Positions 1 to 6,788 are shown, counted from the stretch's first letter. The stretch: DNA of 10,000 nucleotides from Magnetospirillum sp. (GCA_020217035.1 JAIWOG010000252.1:1-10000), one strand, 5' to 3'. A program made the numbers and translations. The notes: generated by a model not told the origin, from the sequence alone.

Positions 1-1807
1 CGACCTGACGGATGGCCGAGGCGGCGTCGCCGGTGGTGACCTGGATGGCACCGATCTGGCTGGCGATTTCCTGGGTCGCCCTGGCGGTCTGGTTGGCCAG
101 CGCCTTGACCTCGCCGGCCACCACGGCGAAGCCCTTGCCGGCGTCGCCGGCGCGCGCCGCCTCGATGGTAGCGTTGAGCGCCAGCAAATTGGTCTGGTTG
201 GCGATATTGCTGATCAGGCTGGTGACCTCGCCGATGCGGCCGACGGTCTCCAACAGGCTGGTCATGCAACGGGTGGTCTGTTCCAGTTCGTCCGCCGCCG
301 CCCGCGACAGCACGGAAGAATCCTCGACCTGGCGGGAAATCTCGGCGATGGAGGCGGACAATTCCTCGGCCGCCGACGCCACCGCCTGCACGCTGCCCGA
401 GGCGGATTGCGACGCGGACGCGGCTTCGCGGGTTTGGTCCTGGGCCTGACGCGCCAGGCCGGACAGGCTGAGCGAATGGCTGTTCAACTGGGTGGCGGCG
501 GACACCACCTCGCCGGTGACGCCCTGGACGCCTTGCTCCAAGGTGTCGGCCATGTCCAGAAGCGCTTGGCGCCGTTCGGCTTCCAGCCGCTTTTCGGTTT
601 TCTCCTGCTCGGCCCGCAACTGCGCCGCCTCGCGCATGGAATCGCGGAACACCCTGAGCGCCCTGGCCATGGCGCCGATCTCGTCGTTGCGCTGGTCGCC
701 CACCACCTCGGCCTGAAGGTCGCCGCCCGACAACCGGGTCATGGTGCGTTCCATACCGCGTACCGGACCGATCACCCGTCTCTGGGTCACCACCAGCCCC
801 ACCAGGCACAAACCCAGCGCCAGCAAGGCGGCGGCGACGCTGAAAGTCAGCACGCGCCCGGCCCGGGCCTGTTGCTGTTCCGAAACCTGCAACGCCAGGG
901 CCGAGGCGACATCTTGCGCTGTCACCAGGGTGGCGATGGCCTGACTGGCGGCGGCGAACCATTGGGCGGCGTCCACCGGATAGGGGGCCCCCTTCAGGCC
1001 AGCGGCCTGCACCGCTTGGCGAGTGACTTCGAAATCCTGGAAATACTGGCGCTCGACCGCCGCCACCGCTTCGGTCATGGCCGTTGTCATGTCGGCTTGA
1101 CGGGCCAGGATGCGGACGAATTCCCACGCCCCTGCCACCCGGCCGCGAAATTCGCCCAGCAGCGCCATGTCCGAGCCGGTCAGCGGTCGTCCGGCGGCGA
1201 CGATGCCCGCCACGGCGCCACGCTCGCGCCCGGCAAATTCAGCCATCACCGCCAGTTGCGAGCGCATGTCCTCGGTCATCGCCACCAGCGGGGTCTGGGA
1301 ATTGGCCTGGATCAGACCCAGGCGCAGCATCAGCACGTTCTCGATGACCGAGGATGAGGTGGAAAACCACGCCGACGCCAGCGTCTGCGGGCGCTGGCCT
1401 TGCGGGACGGCCAAGGCGGAATCGATCTGCCGGCGCAAGGTCACAAGCCCCTGGCGCCGTTCCGCCAGACGAGCCGCCAGATCCTGACGGGCGGCGAAAT
1501 CCAACCCACCCATCTGGCTTTCGGCCTGGGCCATGGCGGCGTCACCAGCCTGGCGCTTGTCGGCGATGGTCTGTCGCATCTCGTCGGTGACGGCGGAGGC
1601 GGCACCCAAAGCGCCGGCGGTCAGGCCGCGTTCCGCCGCCCAATGTCCCGCCGCCGCCAGCAACAGCGCCGACACCCGGCCTTGCGTCACCATGCGTCCG
1701 GCCCCTTGCCACTGACGGATCGAATCAGCCGCGATGACTCCCACGGCCAGGATGGCGACCGCCGCCAATGCCCCCAGCAACAGATTGATGATCGAGCGGA
1801 TGCTCAT
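1..1807 (-). CDS. Methyl-accepting chemotaxis protein with NIT-like sensor domain (C-terminus cut by window edge)
   Basis: This is a transmembrane chemoreceptor that would pass a periplasmic signal to CheA/CheW and so bias flagellar rotation. About 602 residues are visible. A first membrane helix spans residues 7-27 and a second spans about 319-341. The loop between them is helical and looks like a NIT (nitrate/nitrite-sensing) domain: an AERGLTAG motif near residues 58-65, a second RERGAVAG motif near 194-201, and [10 protein letters not shown] at 282-291 just before the second helix. A HAMP domain follows (about 342-395). The conserved signalling hairpin core lies around 528-573 and includes [20 protein letters not shown] from residue 535. 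The C-terminal return helix is outside the window. The ATG at 1807 follows the purine-rich GGTGGGGGG; an in-frame ATG at 1822 lacks any ribosome-binding sequence. The MCP class is certain. The NIT assignment rests on motif recognition, and ligand specificity is not shown. Confidence 0.95.
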   Translation of the reverse strand, partial: MSIRSIINLLLGALAAVAILAVGVIAADSIRQWQGAGRMVTQGRVSALLLAAAGHWAAERGLTAGALGAASAVTDEMRQTIADKRQAGDAAMAQAESQMGGLDFAARQDLAARLAERRQGLVTLRRQIDSALAVPQGQRPQTLASAWFSTSSSVIENVLMLRLGLIQANSQTPLVAMTEDMRSQLAVMAEFAGRERGAVAGIVAAGRPLTGSDMALLGEFRGRVAGAWEFVRILARQADMTTAMTEAVAAVERQYFQDFEVTRQAVQAAGLKGAPYPVDAAQWFAAASQAIATLVTAQDVASALALQVSEQQQARAGRVLTFSVAAALLALGLCLVGLVVTQRRVIGPVRGMERTMTRLSGGDLQAEVVGDQRNDEIGAMARALRVFRDSMREAAQLRAEQEKTEKRLEAERRQALLDMADTLEQGVQGVTGEVVSAATQLNSHSLSLSGLARQAQDQTREAASASQSASGSVQAVASAAEELSASIAEISRQVEDSSVLSRAAADELEQTTRCMTSLLETVGRIGEVTSLISNIANQTNLLALNATIEAARAGDAGKGFAVVAGEVKALANQTARATQEIASQIGAIQVTTGDAASAIRQV

Positions 1808-1833
1808 GGTGCCCCCCACCATTTTCACGTGGC

Positions 1834-1854
1834 TTGAGATATATCAAGTTTGAT
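1834..1854. promoter_or_regulatory. Candidate FNR/CRP-family binding site with extra half-site
   Basis: Positions 1834-1847 read TTGAGATATATCAA. This has perfect TTGA-N6-TCAA symmetry and matches nine of ten defined positions of the FNR/Anr consensus TTGAT-N4-ATCAA. A third half-site, TTGAT at 1850-1854, forms a second perfect inverted repeat with ATCAA at 1843-1847 across a 2-bp GT spacer. The centre at 1840.5 is about 34 bp upstream of the chemoreceptor ATG and about 128 bp upstream of the hydratase ATG. If the minus-strand promoter proposed at 1861-1888 is right, the site lies just downstream of its transcription start, which fits repression better than activation. Other CRP/FNR-family members such as DNR or NnrR recognise similar sequences, so the regulator is not fixed. 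Confidence 0.5.
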
Positions 1855-1860
1855 AGGTAT

Positions 1861-1888
1861 TTTATATACCCATTCCATCAATTGTCAT
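1861..1888 (-). promoter_or_regulatory. Putative sigma-70 promoter of the chemoreceptor gene
   Basis: Read on the minus strand, a -35-like ATGACA (1888-1883) is followed by a 16-bp spacer and a -10-like TATAAA (1866-1861). Each hexamer is one base or so from consensus. Transcription would start near 1854, giving an untranslated leader of roughly 47 nt that contains the FNR-like palindrome. The hexamers were found by eye in an AT-rich island within very GC-rich DNA, so chance similarity is possible. Confidence 0.4.
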
Positions 1889-1909
1889 GCAGCCGTCGCC
1901 TTCCCCGCA

Positions 1910-1938
1910 TTGTCAGCATCCCGGCCAAGGGCTACACT
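1910..1938 (+). promoter_or_regulatory. Putative sigma-70 promoter of the MaoC/PhaJ-like gene
   Basis: A -35-like TTGTCA (1910-1915) is separated by exactly 17 bp from a -10-like TACACT (1933-1938). Transcription would start near 1945, leaving a leader of about 24 nt that contains the strong ribosome-binding site. A second ATTGTCA copy lies 28 bp upstream at 1881-1887 but has no convincing -10 partner. Confidence 0.5.
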
Positions 1939-1956
1939 GCGCCGCACAATGATTTT

Positions 1957-1966
1957 GAGGAGAAGG
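1957..1966 (+). promoter_or_regulatory. Ribosome-binding site that fixes the MaoC/PhaJ-like start
   Basis: GAGGAGAAGG lies 2 nt before the ATG at 1969, with the GGAG core about 7 nt away. The reading frame stays open for 45 codons further upstream, to an ATG at 1834. That upstream segment has no ribosome-binding site, has atypical composition and overlaps the promoter elements, so 1969 is the start. Confidence 0.8.
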
Positions 1967-1968
1967 TC

Positions 1969-2403
1969 ATGAGTGGCGAGACCCTGAACGGTTATTACTT
2001 CGAGGAACTGAGCGTCGGCCAATCGGCCATCTTTTCCAAGACCGTCACCGAGGCGGACATCGCCGCCTTCGCCGGCGTGTCGGGCGACTTCAACCCCGTG
2101 CACGTGAACGAGGAATTCGCCAGCCAGACCATGTTCAAGGGCCGCATCGCCCACGGCATGCTGTCGGCGGCCTTCATCTCGACCGTCTTCGGCATGAAGC
2201 TGCCCGGACCGGGCTGCATCTACGTGTCGCAGTTGCTGAAGTTCAAGGCGCCGGTGAAGATCGGCGACACCGTCACCGCCCGGGTGGAAGTCACCACCTT
2301 GGTTCCGGAAAAGAAGTTCGCCACCTTCAAGACCACCTGCACCGTGGGCGAAAAGGTTGTGCTGGACGGCGAAGCCACCCTGATGGTGCCGTCCAAGGGC
2401 TAA
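1969..2403 (+). CDS. MaoC family (R)-specific enoyl-CoA hydratase, PhaJ-like
   Basis: The 144-residue protein has the single hot-dog-fold size of PhaJ-type hydratases, which hydrate trans-2-enoyl-CoA to (R)-3-hydroxyacyl-CoA in the cytoplasm. In PHA-accumulating bacteria this reaction channels beta-oxidation intermediates into polyhydroxyalkanoate. The hydratase-2 signature is present as SGDFNPVHVNEEFA, with the catalytic pair Asp40 and His45. It is followed by the conserved RIAHGML segment (about residues 60-66). No fused dehydrogenase or second hot-dog domain is present. The gene is monocistronic: its own promoter and ribosome-binding site lie upstream, and the convergent cca-like gene begins 3 bp past the stop. 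Fold and catalytic class are secure. Physiological substrate is inferred, and related MaoC proteins serve other acyl-CoA routes. Confidence 0.92.
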   Translation: MSGETLNGYYFEELSVGQSAIFSKTVTEADIAAFAGVSGDFNPVHVNEEFASQTMFKGRIAHGMLSAAFISTVFGMKLPGPGCIYVSQLLKFKAPVKIGDTVTARVEVTTLVPEKKFATFKTTCTVGEKVVLDGEATLMVPSKG

Positions 2404-2406
2404 GCC

Positions 2407-3732
2407 TTATGGCTTGCTGTCTGGGGGCGCTTCGGCGCCCCCTTCCTTGACGGCCAGACGCAAGCGGTCCAGGCATTCATCGCGGCCGGGACGGTAATCG
2501 CGTTCCTCCCACCATGCTTCGACCCGGGCCAGGGCCTGACCGATGGCTGGGCCGCGTGGCACCCCCAATTCCAGGCAATCGGCGCCCCGCACCGGCAATA
2601 CCACCGGCTGCCAGGAATCGGCCCAATCCAGCAAACGCAACCATCGGCTGGTTTCCTGGCTGTGGGTCATCCCCGATCGCGCCTTGGCGTCCGCCCAGGC
2701 CACCAGGGCCAGGTCGCGAAAGGTGTCGGCGCCCACCCGCCGCAGGGCGCGCCGGGCCTGGACTTGGTCCACGCCGTCATGAACCTCCACCTTGGGGACG
2801 GCGATGGACACCAGCCGGGCGATTTGTGCCGCCGACAGCTTCAAGCGATCGCCCACCGCCTGGATGGCGGCCGTGTCGCCGTGCAGGATGGCGCCCAGGC
2901 GGCGTAGCGGATCGGGGGCGATTCCCGGGCGCACCAAGCCTCGGCTTTCCAGCCAGCTCAGCACCTTGAGGCGCCCCAGTTCGTCGGCTTCCGGCAGGAC
3001 GTGGGCCAGGATCCCCTCGCCCTTCATCACCAGCAAGGCGGCCGCCGGGTCGGGGGCCTGCAACAGGCGGATCAGTTCTCCGGCCACCCGTTCGCCAGAC
3101 AGTTCGACCAGACGCGGCGCCAGCTTGCGGCAGGCGACCAGCGCCTTCTGGTCCATGGGCGGGCGGCCGTAATGGGCGTGGAAGCGGAAGAATCGCAACA
3201 GCCGCAACACGTCCTCGTCGATGCGCTTCATGGGGTCGCCGACGAACCGCACCTGGCCGGCGGCCAGGTCGGCCAAACCGTTGAAGGGATCGTAAACCCG
3301 CCCTTGCGAATCGGCGAACATGGCGTTCATGGTGAAGTCGCGCCTGGCCGCATCGGCGGTCCAGTCGTCGGTGAAGCTGACGCGGGCATGACGGCCAAAG
3401 GTTTCCACGTCTTCGCGCAGCGTGGTGATCTCGAAATGGGCCTTGCCCACCACCGCCGTCACCGTGCCGTGGGCGATGCCGGTGGGAATGACCTTGATGC
3501 CAGCCCGATCCAGCAACGCCATCACCGTGTCGGGGGTGTCGTGGGTGGCGATGTCGATATCCTTGATCGGGCGCTTCAACACCGAATCGCGCACGCAGCC
3601 GCCGACGAAACGGACCTCGGCGCCGTCGGCCATCAACGCCGCCAGCACCTTTTGCGTCTCGGCCGCCTGCATCCACGGCTGCGGCGACAATTGCCCCAGC
3701 GGTTCGCCGCCGCCGTCTTGGATCACCCGCAT
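2407..3732 (-). CDS. cca: CCA tRNA nucleotidyltransferase / poly(A) polymerase family protein
   Basis: This cytoplasmic class II nucleotidyltransferase would add or repair the 3'-CCA end of tRNAs, using CTP and ATP without a template. The 441-residue protein has the usual family layout. The head domain carries GGCVRD at residues 44-49 and the metal-binding pair in DIDIAT (Asp58, Asp60). ARRDFTMNAM follows at about 129-138, and the neck helix EDVLRLLRFFRF at 173-184. The rest is a helical tail. The ATG at 3732 overlaps the end of the upstream Nudix gene by 10 bp, suggesting translational coupling; a GTG at 3726 giving a 4-bp overlap is an alternative. CCA-adding enzyme and poly(A) polymerase cannot be fully separated by motif, but family and context favour CCA addition. 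The 3' end encodes the terminator hairpin of the convergent hydratase gene. Confidence 0.93.
   Translation of the reverse strand: MRVIQDGGGEPLGQLSPQPWMQAAETQKVLAALMADGAEVRFVGGCVRDSVLKRPIKDIDIATHDTPDTVMALLDRAGIKVIPTGIAHGTVTAVVGKAHFEITTLREDVETFGRHARVSFTDDWTADAARRDFTMNAMFADSQGRVYDPFNGLADLAAGQVRFVGDPMKRIDEDVLRLLRFFRFHAHYGRPPMDQKALVACRKLAPRLVELSGERVAGELIRLLQAPDPAAALLVMKGEGILAHVLPEADELGRLKVLSWLESRGLVRPGIAPDPLRRLGAILHGDTAAIQAVGDRLKLSAAQIARLVSIAVPKVEVHDGVDQVQARRALRRVGADTFRDLALVAWADAKARSGMTHSQETSRWLRLLDWADSWQPVVLPVRGADCLELGVPRGPAIGQALARVEAWWEERDYRPGRDECLDRLRLAVKEGGAEAPPDSKP
2423..2448 (+). terminator. Rho-independent terminator of the MaoC/PhaJ-like gene
   Basis: GGGGGCGC (2423-2430), a TTCG tetraloop and GCGCCCCC (2435-2442) form a perfect 8-bp GC stem with an extra-stable UUCG loop. 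TTCCTT follows on the plus strand. The hairpin begins 20 nt after the hydratase stop codon. The pyrimidine tract is imperfect, so termination may be partial. The whole element lies inside the last codons of the convergent nucleotidyltransferase gene. On the minus strand no T-run follows the stem, so it should act mainly on plus-strand transcripts. Confidence 0.65.
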
Positions 3733-4361
3733 TTCTTCACCAGCACGTCGGACAGGTTGACCAGCATGCCGGCGGTGGCGCCCCAGATCACCCGTTCGTC
3801 CCAGGTCATCGACCAGAACGGCCGTCGCCGCCCTTCCACCACCACCCGGTTCAGCTTGTGGTTTTCCGGGTCCAGCAGGAATTCCAGGGGGACCTCGAAC
3901 ACCTCGGCCACCTCGAACGGGTCGGGTTGGGTGACCACCGGCGGGCGCACCACGCCGACCACCGGGGTGATGATGAAGCCGGTGCCGGTGACATAATGGT
4001 CCAGTCGCCCCAGGATGGTGACCAGGTCGCGGGAAAGGCCGATTTCTTCCTCGGTCTCGCGCAGGGCGGCGGCGACGGCGTCGCCGTGGTCGGCTTCTTC
4101 CAACCGCCCACCGGGAAAGCTGATCTGGCCGGGATGGTGGGCCAGATGGGCGGTGCGCTGGGTCAACAGCACGGTCATCCCGTCCTGATGTTCGACCAAC
4201 GGCACCAATACGGCGGCCGGACGTGGCGGACCGTCCACCAGGGCGTGACGGCCCGGCACCTCGTCGCCGTCGACCAGGCGTTCCAGCATGGCGTCACCGC
4301 GGCCCTTGGGGTCAAGCCCGGCGGCCAGGCGCGCGGTGATCTCGTCGCGGGTCAGTCGCAC
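3723..4361 (-). CDS. NudL-like CoA pyrophosphatase (Nudix hydrolase)
   Basis: This Nudix enzyme likely hydrolyses CoA or oxidised/acyl CoA to 3',5'-ADP and (acyl-)4'-phosphopantetheine in the cytoplasm. The 212-residue length fits the CoA pyrophosphatase subfamily. Its diagnostic upstream motif runs from LLTQR (residue 65) through SFPGG (ending at 85). The Nudix box follows directly, with the metal-binding core RETEEEIGL at 101-109. The GTG start at 4361 overlaps the end of the DUF1285 gene by 10 bp. The open frame continues further upstream with no sensible start and only shadow sequence from the DUF1285 gene. The downstream cca-like gene overlaps by 10 bp. Substrate is inferred from the subfamily motif; ribosome-binding signal at the GTG is weak, consistent with coupled translation. 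Confidence 0.9.
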   Translation of the reverse strand: MRLTRDEITARLAAGLDPKGRGDAMLERLVDGDEVPGRHALVDGPPRPAAVLVPLVEHQDGMTVLLTQRTAHLAHHPGQISFPGGRLEEADHGDAVAAALRETEEEIGLSRDLVTILGRLDHYVTGTGFIITPVVGVVRPPVVTQPDPFEVAEVFEVPLEFLLDPENHKLNRVVVEGRRRPFWSMTWDERVIWGATAGMLVNLSDVLVKKCG

Positions 4362-4864
4362 TCGTCCAGTCGCCCCAACACAAAGAACGTGCCGCTGCTC
4401 CACACCCCATAGGCGCGTTCGCCATCCTCCAGGATTTCCTCGTGCCCCTTGGCCACCAGTTCGTAATAGACGGCGCGGGTCAACCGCGCTTCCAGCCCGT
4501 CGCGCACGGTGACATAGGGCATGGGTTCGCCGGTATCCGGGCATTCGGCGATACGCAAGGGGTGCTCGGCATCCACCGTCACCAACTCGTCCACGTTGGT
4601 GCGCAAGCTGATCACCCGGTCGCGCCCGCACTGGCACGTGAACATCTCGACCGCCAGGAAGGGCACGTCGTCGACGGTGATGGTGCCGCGTTCCTCGGGG
4701 GTGGTCAGCCAATAACGGCCTTCCGGGTCACGGCTCATCACCGAGGCGAAAAGGCAGACCATCTCTTTGCGATTGATCGGCGAGCCATGGTAGAACCAAC
4801 GGCCATTGCGATCGATGCGGATTCCCAAATCACCGCAATTGTCCAAGGCGACGGAAGTGACCAA
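4352..4864 (-). CDS. DUF1285 domain-containing protein
   Basis: The protein is a soluble 170-residue member of the DUF1285 family, whose biochemical role is unknown; solved family structures have been suggested to point to signalling. Recognisable family segments are CGDLGIRIDRNGRWFYHGSPI (starting at residue 10), YWLTTPEERG (51-60), VDDVPFLAVEM (64-74), RTNVDE and HPLRI (101-105). The start is uncertain: no ATG or GTG lies in frame ahead of the conserved N-terminus. I chose TTG at 4864 because GGAGG sits 8 nt upstream and the resulting length suits the family. The first in-frame ATG (within KEMVCLF, near residue 35) would remove the conserved beginning. The Cys77-x-Cys79 pair in FTCQCG is a feature I do not associate with the family. 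It is the first gene of an operon with the Nudix and cca-like genes. Confidence 0.82.
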   Translation of the reverse strand: MVTSVALDNCGDLGIRIDRNGRWFYHGSPINRKEMVCLFASVMSRDPEGRYWLTTPEERGTITVDDVPFLAVEMFTCQCGRDRVISLRTNVDELVTVDAEHPLRIAECPDTGEPMPYVTVRDGLEARLTRAVYYELVAKGHEEILEDGERAYGVWSSGTFFVLGRLDECD

Positions 4865-4872
4865 GTGCGCAA

Positions 4873-4877
4873 CCTCC
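4873..4877 (-). promoter_or_regulatory. Ribosome-binding site supporting a TTG start for the DUF1285 gene
   Basis: On the minus strand GGAGG ends 8 nt before the TTG at 4864. It is the only strong ribosome-binding sequence in this 57-bp divergent gap for that strand, and it decides the start in the absence of ATG or GTG. Confidence 0.55.
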
Positions 4878-4910
4878 CGGGCGAAGGCCCGTAACCAGTC
4901 CCAATCCCAC

Positions 4911-4915
4911 AGGAG
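4911..4915 (+). promoter_or_regulatory. Ribosome-binding site of the MoxR gene
   Basis: AGGAG is followed by 6 nt and then the GTG at 4922. It supports this GTG as the start of the MoxR gene, since no ATG occurs in frame before the conserved domain. Confidence 0.7.
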
Positions 4916-4921
4916 TCCCCG

Positions 4922-5917
4922 GTGACCAACCCGACCCCCAGCAGCGGCCTGGAGCGCGAGGCGGCCGATCTTAACGCCACCATCGTCGCGGCGCGGACGG
5001 CCGTCGCCCAAGTGATCTTCGGTCAGGACCGCGTGATTGATGAAAGTCTTATCACGCTGCTGGCGGGGGGTCACGCCTTGTTGATCGGCGTCCCCGGCCT
5101 GGCCAAGACCCGGCTGGTGGAAACCCTGGGAACCGTGTTGGGGCTGGCGGAAAAGCGGGTGCAGTTCACCCCCGATTTGATGCCCGCCGACATTTTGGGC
5201 TCGGAAGTTCTGGAAGAAGGCGCCGACGGCAGCCGCGCATTCCGCTTCATCCGGGGGCCGGTGTTCTGCCAGTTGCTGATGGCCGACGAAATCAACCGTG
5301 CCAGCCCGCGTACCCAGGCGGCGTTGTTGCAAGCCATGCAGGAACGCCGGGTCTCCATCGCCGGCCATTACCACGACCTGCCCGAGCCGTTCCACGTGCT
5401 GGCCACCCAGAACCCGCTGGAGCAGGAAGGCACCTATCCCCTGCCCGAGGCCCAGTTGGACCGTTTCCTGATGCAGGTCGATGTCGGCTATCCCGACCTG
5501 GAAGCCGAACGCCGCATGCTGCTGGCCACCACCGCCGGCCCGCAACCCCCGCCGCCAGTGGTGATGGACGGCGAGCGTCTGCTGGCGGCGCAAGCCTTGA
5601 TCCGCCAATTGCCGGTGGGCGCGGCGGTGGTCGATGCCATCCTGGCCCTGGTCCGCGCCGGGCGCCACGAAACCAGCCCCTTGCCCGAGGTTCAGCGCCA
5701 CGTGGCCTGGGGTCCCGGTCCGCGCGCCGCCCAGGCGCTGATGCTGGCCGCCCGCGCCCGCGCCCTGATGGACGGCCGTCTGTCGCCGTCGGTGGAAGAC
5801 GTCGCCGCCTTGGCGCCCCCCATCCTGCGTCATCGCATGGCGCTGTCCTATGCCGCCCGCGCCGACGGCGTGACGGTGGACCACGTCATCGCCAAACTGA
5901 TCGAGATGCTGGCGTGA
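4922..5917 (+). CDS. MoxR family AAA+ ATPase
   Basis: MoxR proteins are hexameric AAA+ ATPases thought to act as chaperone-like remodelling factors together with VWA-domain partners, in the cytoplasm or at the membrane. The 331 residues have the full family order: an N-terminal FGQDRVID segment (33-40), Walker A GVPGLAKT (56-63), Walker B LLMADE (118-123), sensor 1 ATQN (161-164), GTYPLPEAQLDRFLM (170-184), and a C-terminal lid with the sensor 2-type GPGPR (264-268). Nothing is missing. The GTG start is supported by AGGAG 6 nt upstream. It is the first gene of a plus-strand operon; its stop overlaps the start of the DUF58 gene in GTGA. The client substrate is not evident. Confidence 0.95.
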   Translation: MTNPTPSSGLEREAADLNATIVAARTAVAQVIFGQDRVIDESLITLLAGGHALLIGVPGLAKTRLVETLGTVLGLAEKRVQFTPDLMPADILGSEVLEEGADGSRAFRFIRGPVFCQLLMADEINRASPRTQAALLQAMQERRVSIAGHYHDLPEPFHVLATQNPLEQEGTYPLPEAQLDRFLMQVDVGYPDLEAERRMLLATTAGPQPPPPVVMDGERLLAAQALIRQLPVGAAVVDAILALVRAGRHETSPLPEVQRHVAWGPGPRAAQALMLAARARALMDGRLSPSVEDVAALAPPILRHRMALSYAARADGVTVDHVIAKLIEMLA

Positions 5918-6786
5918 TCCCGCCTCGGGCGCTTGCGGAAGCTCAGGACCTGGCCGCCCGGTTGCCGCCCTTGCTGGTGGCTGCCGAACGGGTGGCGGCG
6001 TCCCTGGCCGGCGGCACCCATGGCCGCCGCCGCCCCGGCCCCGGCGAGACCTTCTGGCAATACCGCCGGGCCCAGCCGGGCGACAGCGCCGCCGCCATCG
6101 ACTGGCGTCGCTCGGCGCGGGGCAACGGATTGTACCTGCGCGAAACCGAATGGTCGGCCACCCAAAGCTTCTGGCTGTGGAGCGACACTTCGGGATCAAT
6201 GGACTGGCGCTCTGGCCCCGACCTGCCGGAAAAGCGCGACCGCGCCTTGCTGATGAGCCTGGCCCTGGCGGCTTTGCTGCTGCGTCTGGGCGAACGGGTG
6301 GCGGTGCTGGGGACCAGCGAGGCGCCGGCCACCGGCCCCGGCAGCCTGCCACGCCTGGCCGCGGAATTGGCGGCCCGGTCGGGCAGCACGATCCCACGGC
6401 CCGCCCGCCCACCGCGTCATGGCGAGGTGGTCCTGGTCTCGGATTTCCTGATGCCCCCCGAACAAGTATCCGCCCAGGTGTCGGCCCTGGCCGCCCTGGG
6501 CAATGGCGGCCATCTGCTGCAGGTGCTGGACCCGGCCGAGGAAACCTTGCCCTATGCGGGGCGCGTGCGTTTCATCGATACCGAAGACGACAGCGAGGTG
6601 CTGGCCCGCCGCGCCGAGGACTGGCGCGACGACTATGCCCGCCGGCTGGCCCAACATCGCGACGCCCTGGCCGCCATCGCCGCCGCCCATGGCTGGAGCT
6701 TCGCCACCCACCGCACCGACCATCCGCCGCAAATGGCCTTGCTGGCCTTGCAGGTCCGGCTGGCCCGGCCCCGTAGCCGGCGGTAA
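5914..6786 (+). CDS. DUF58 domain-containing protein (VWA-like MoxR partner)
   Basis: DUF58 proteins have a VWA-like fold and are nearly always encoded next to MoxR ATPases, where they are thought to be partners or adaptors. The 290-residue protein shows the family hallmark QPGDSAAAIDWRRSARGNGL (54-73), followed by YLRETEW (74-80). An intact metal-ion-dependent adhesion site motif, DTSGS, lies at residues 91-95, and VLVSDF (173-178) forms a later core strand. No membrane helix is evident, so it is probably cytoplasmic; some DUF58 proteins do carry N-terminal helices. The start is GTG, sharing 4 bp (GTGA) with the MoxR stop, which implies translational coupling. The next gene starts 2 bp after its stop. 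Confidence 0.94.
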   Translation: MIPPRALAEAQDLAARLPPLLVAAERVAASLAGGTHGRRRPGPGETFWQYRRAQPGDSAAAIDWRRSARGNGLYLRETEWSATQSFWLWSDTSGSMDWRSGPDLPEKRDRALLMSLALAALLLRLGERVAVLGTSEAPATGPGSLPRLAAELAARSGSTIPRPARPPRHGEVVLVSDFLMPPEQVSAQVSALAALGNGGHLLQVLDPAEETLPYAGRVRFIDTEDDSEVLARRAEDWRDDYARRLAQHRDALAAIAAAHGWSFATHRTDHPPQMALLALQVRLARPRSRR

Positions 6787-6788
6787 CC

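Noticed and set aside
407..1357. A 316-codon plus-strand open frame, with smaller ones nearby
   Set aside because: These frames lie opposite the chemoreceptor, whose HAMP and signalling motifs are unmistakable, and their translations are low-complexity.
1856..1870. Inverted repeat GGTAT-TTTAT-ATACC as an operator or terminator
   Set aside because: The arms are 5 bp and AT-rich, and overlap the proposed -10 of the chemoreceptor promoter. That is too weak to call separately from the promoter.
1834..1968. A 45-residue N-terminal extension of the MaoC/PhaJ-like protein
   Set aside because: It has no ribosome-binding site, overlaps promoter-like elements, and the internal ATG at 1969 has a strong one and gives the family length.
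2777..3676. A 299-codon minus-strand open frame within the cca-like gene
   Set aside because: It is the +1 frame shadow of the nucleotidyltransferase gene, with Arg/Gly/His-rich translation.
3723..4712. N-terminal extension of the Nudix protein to 329 residues
   Set aside because: The extra residues are the DUF1285 gene read in another frame and show no conserved features. The GTG at 4361 gives the normal length.
4878..4891. CGGGC-GAAG-GCCCG hairpin as a terminator
   Set aside because: The stem is only 5 bp, no T-run follows on either strand, and both flanking genes begin rather than end here.
4352..6412. A 686-codon open frame on the minus strand
   Set aside because: Only its last 170 codons are a real gene (DUF1285). 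The remainder is antisense to the MoxR and DUF58 genes, has low-complexity His/Gln/Gly/Arg composition and arises because GC-rich codons leave the opposite strand without stops.
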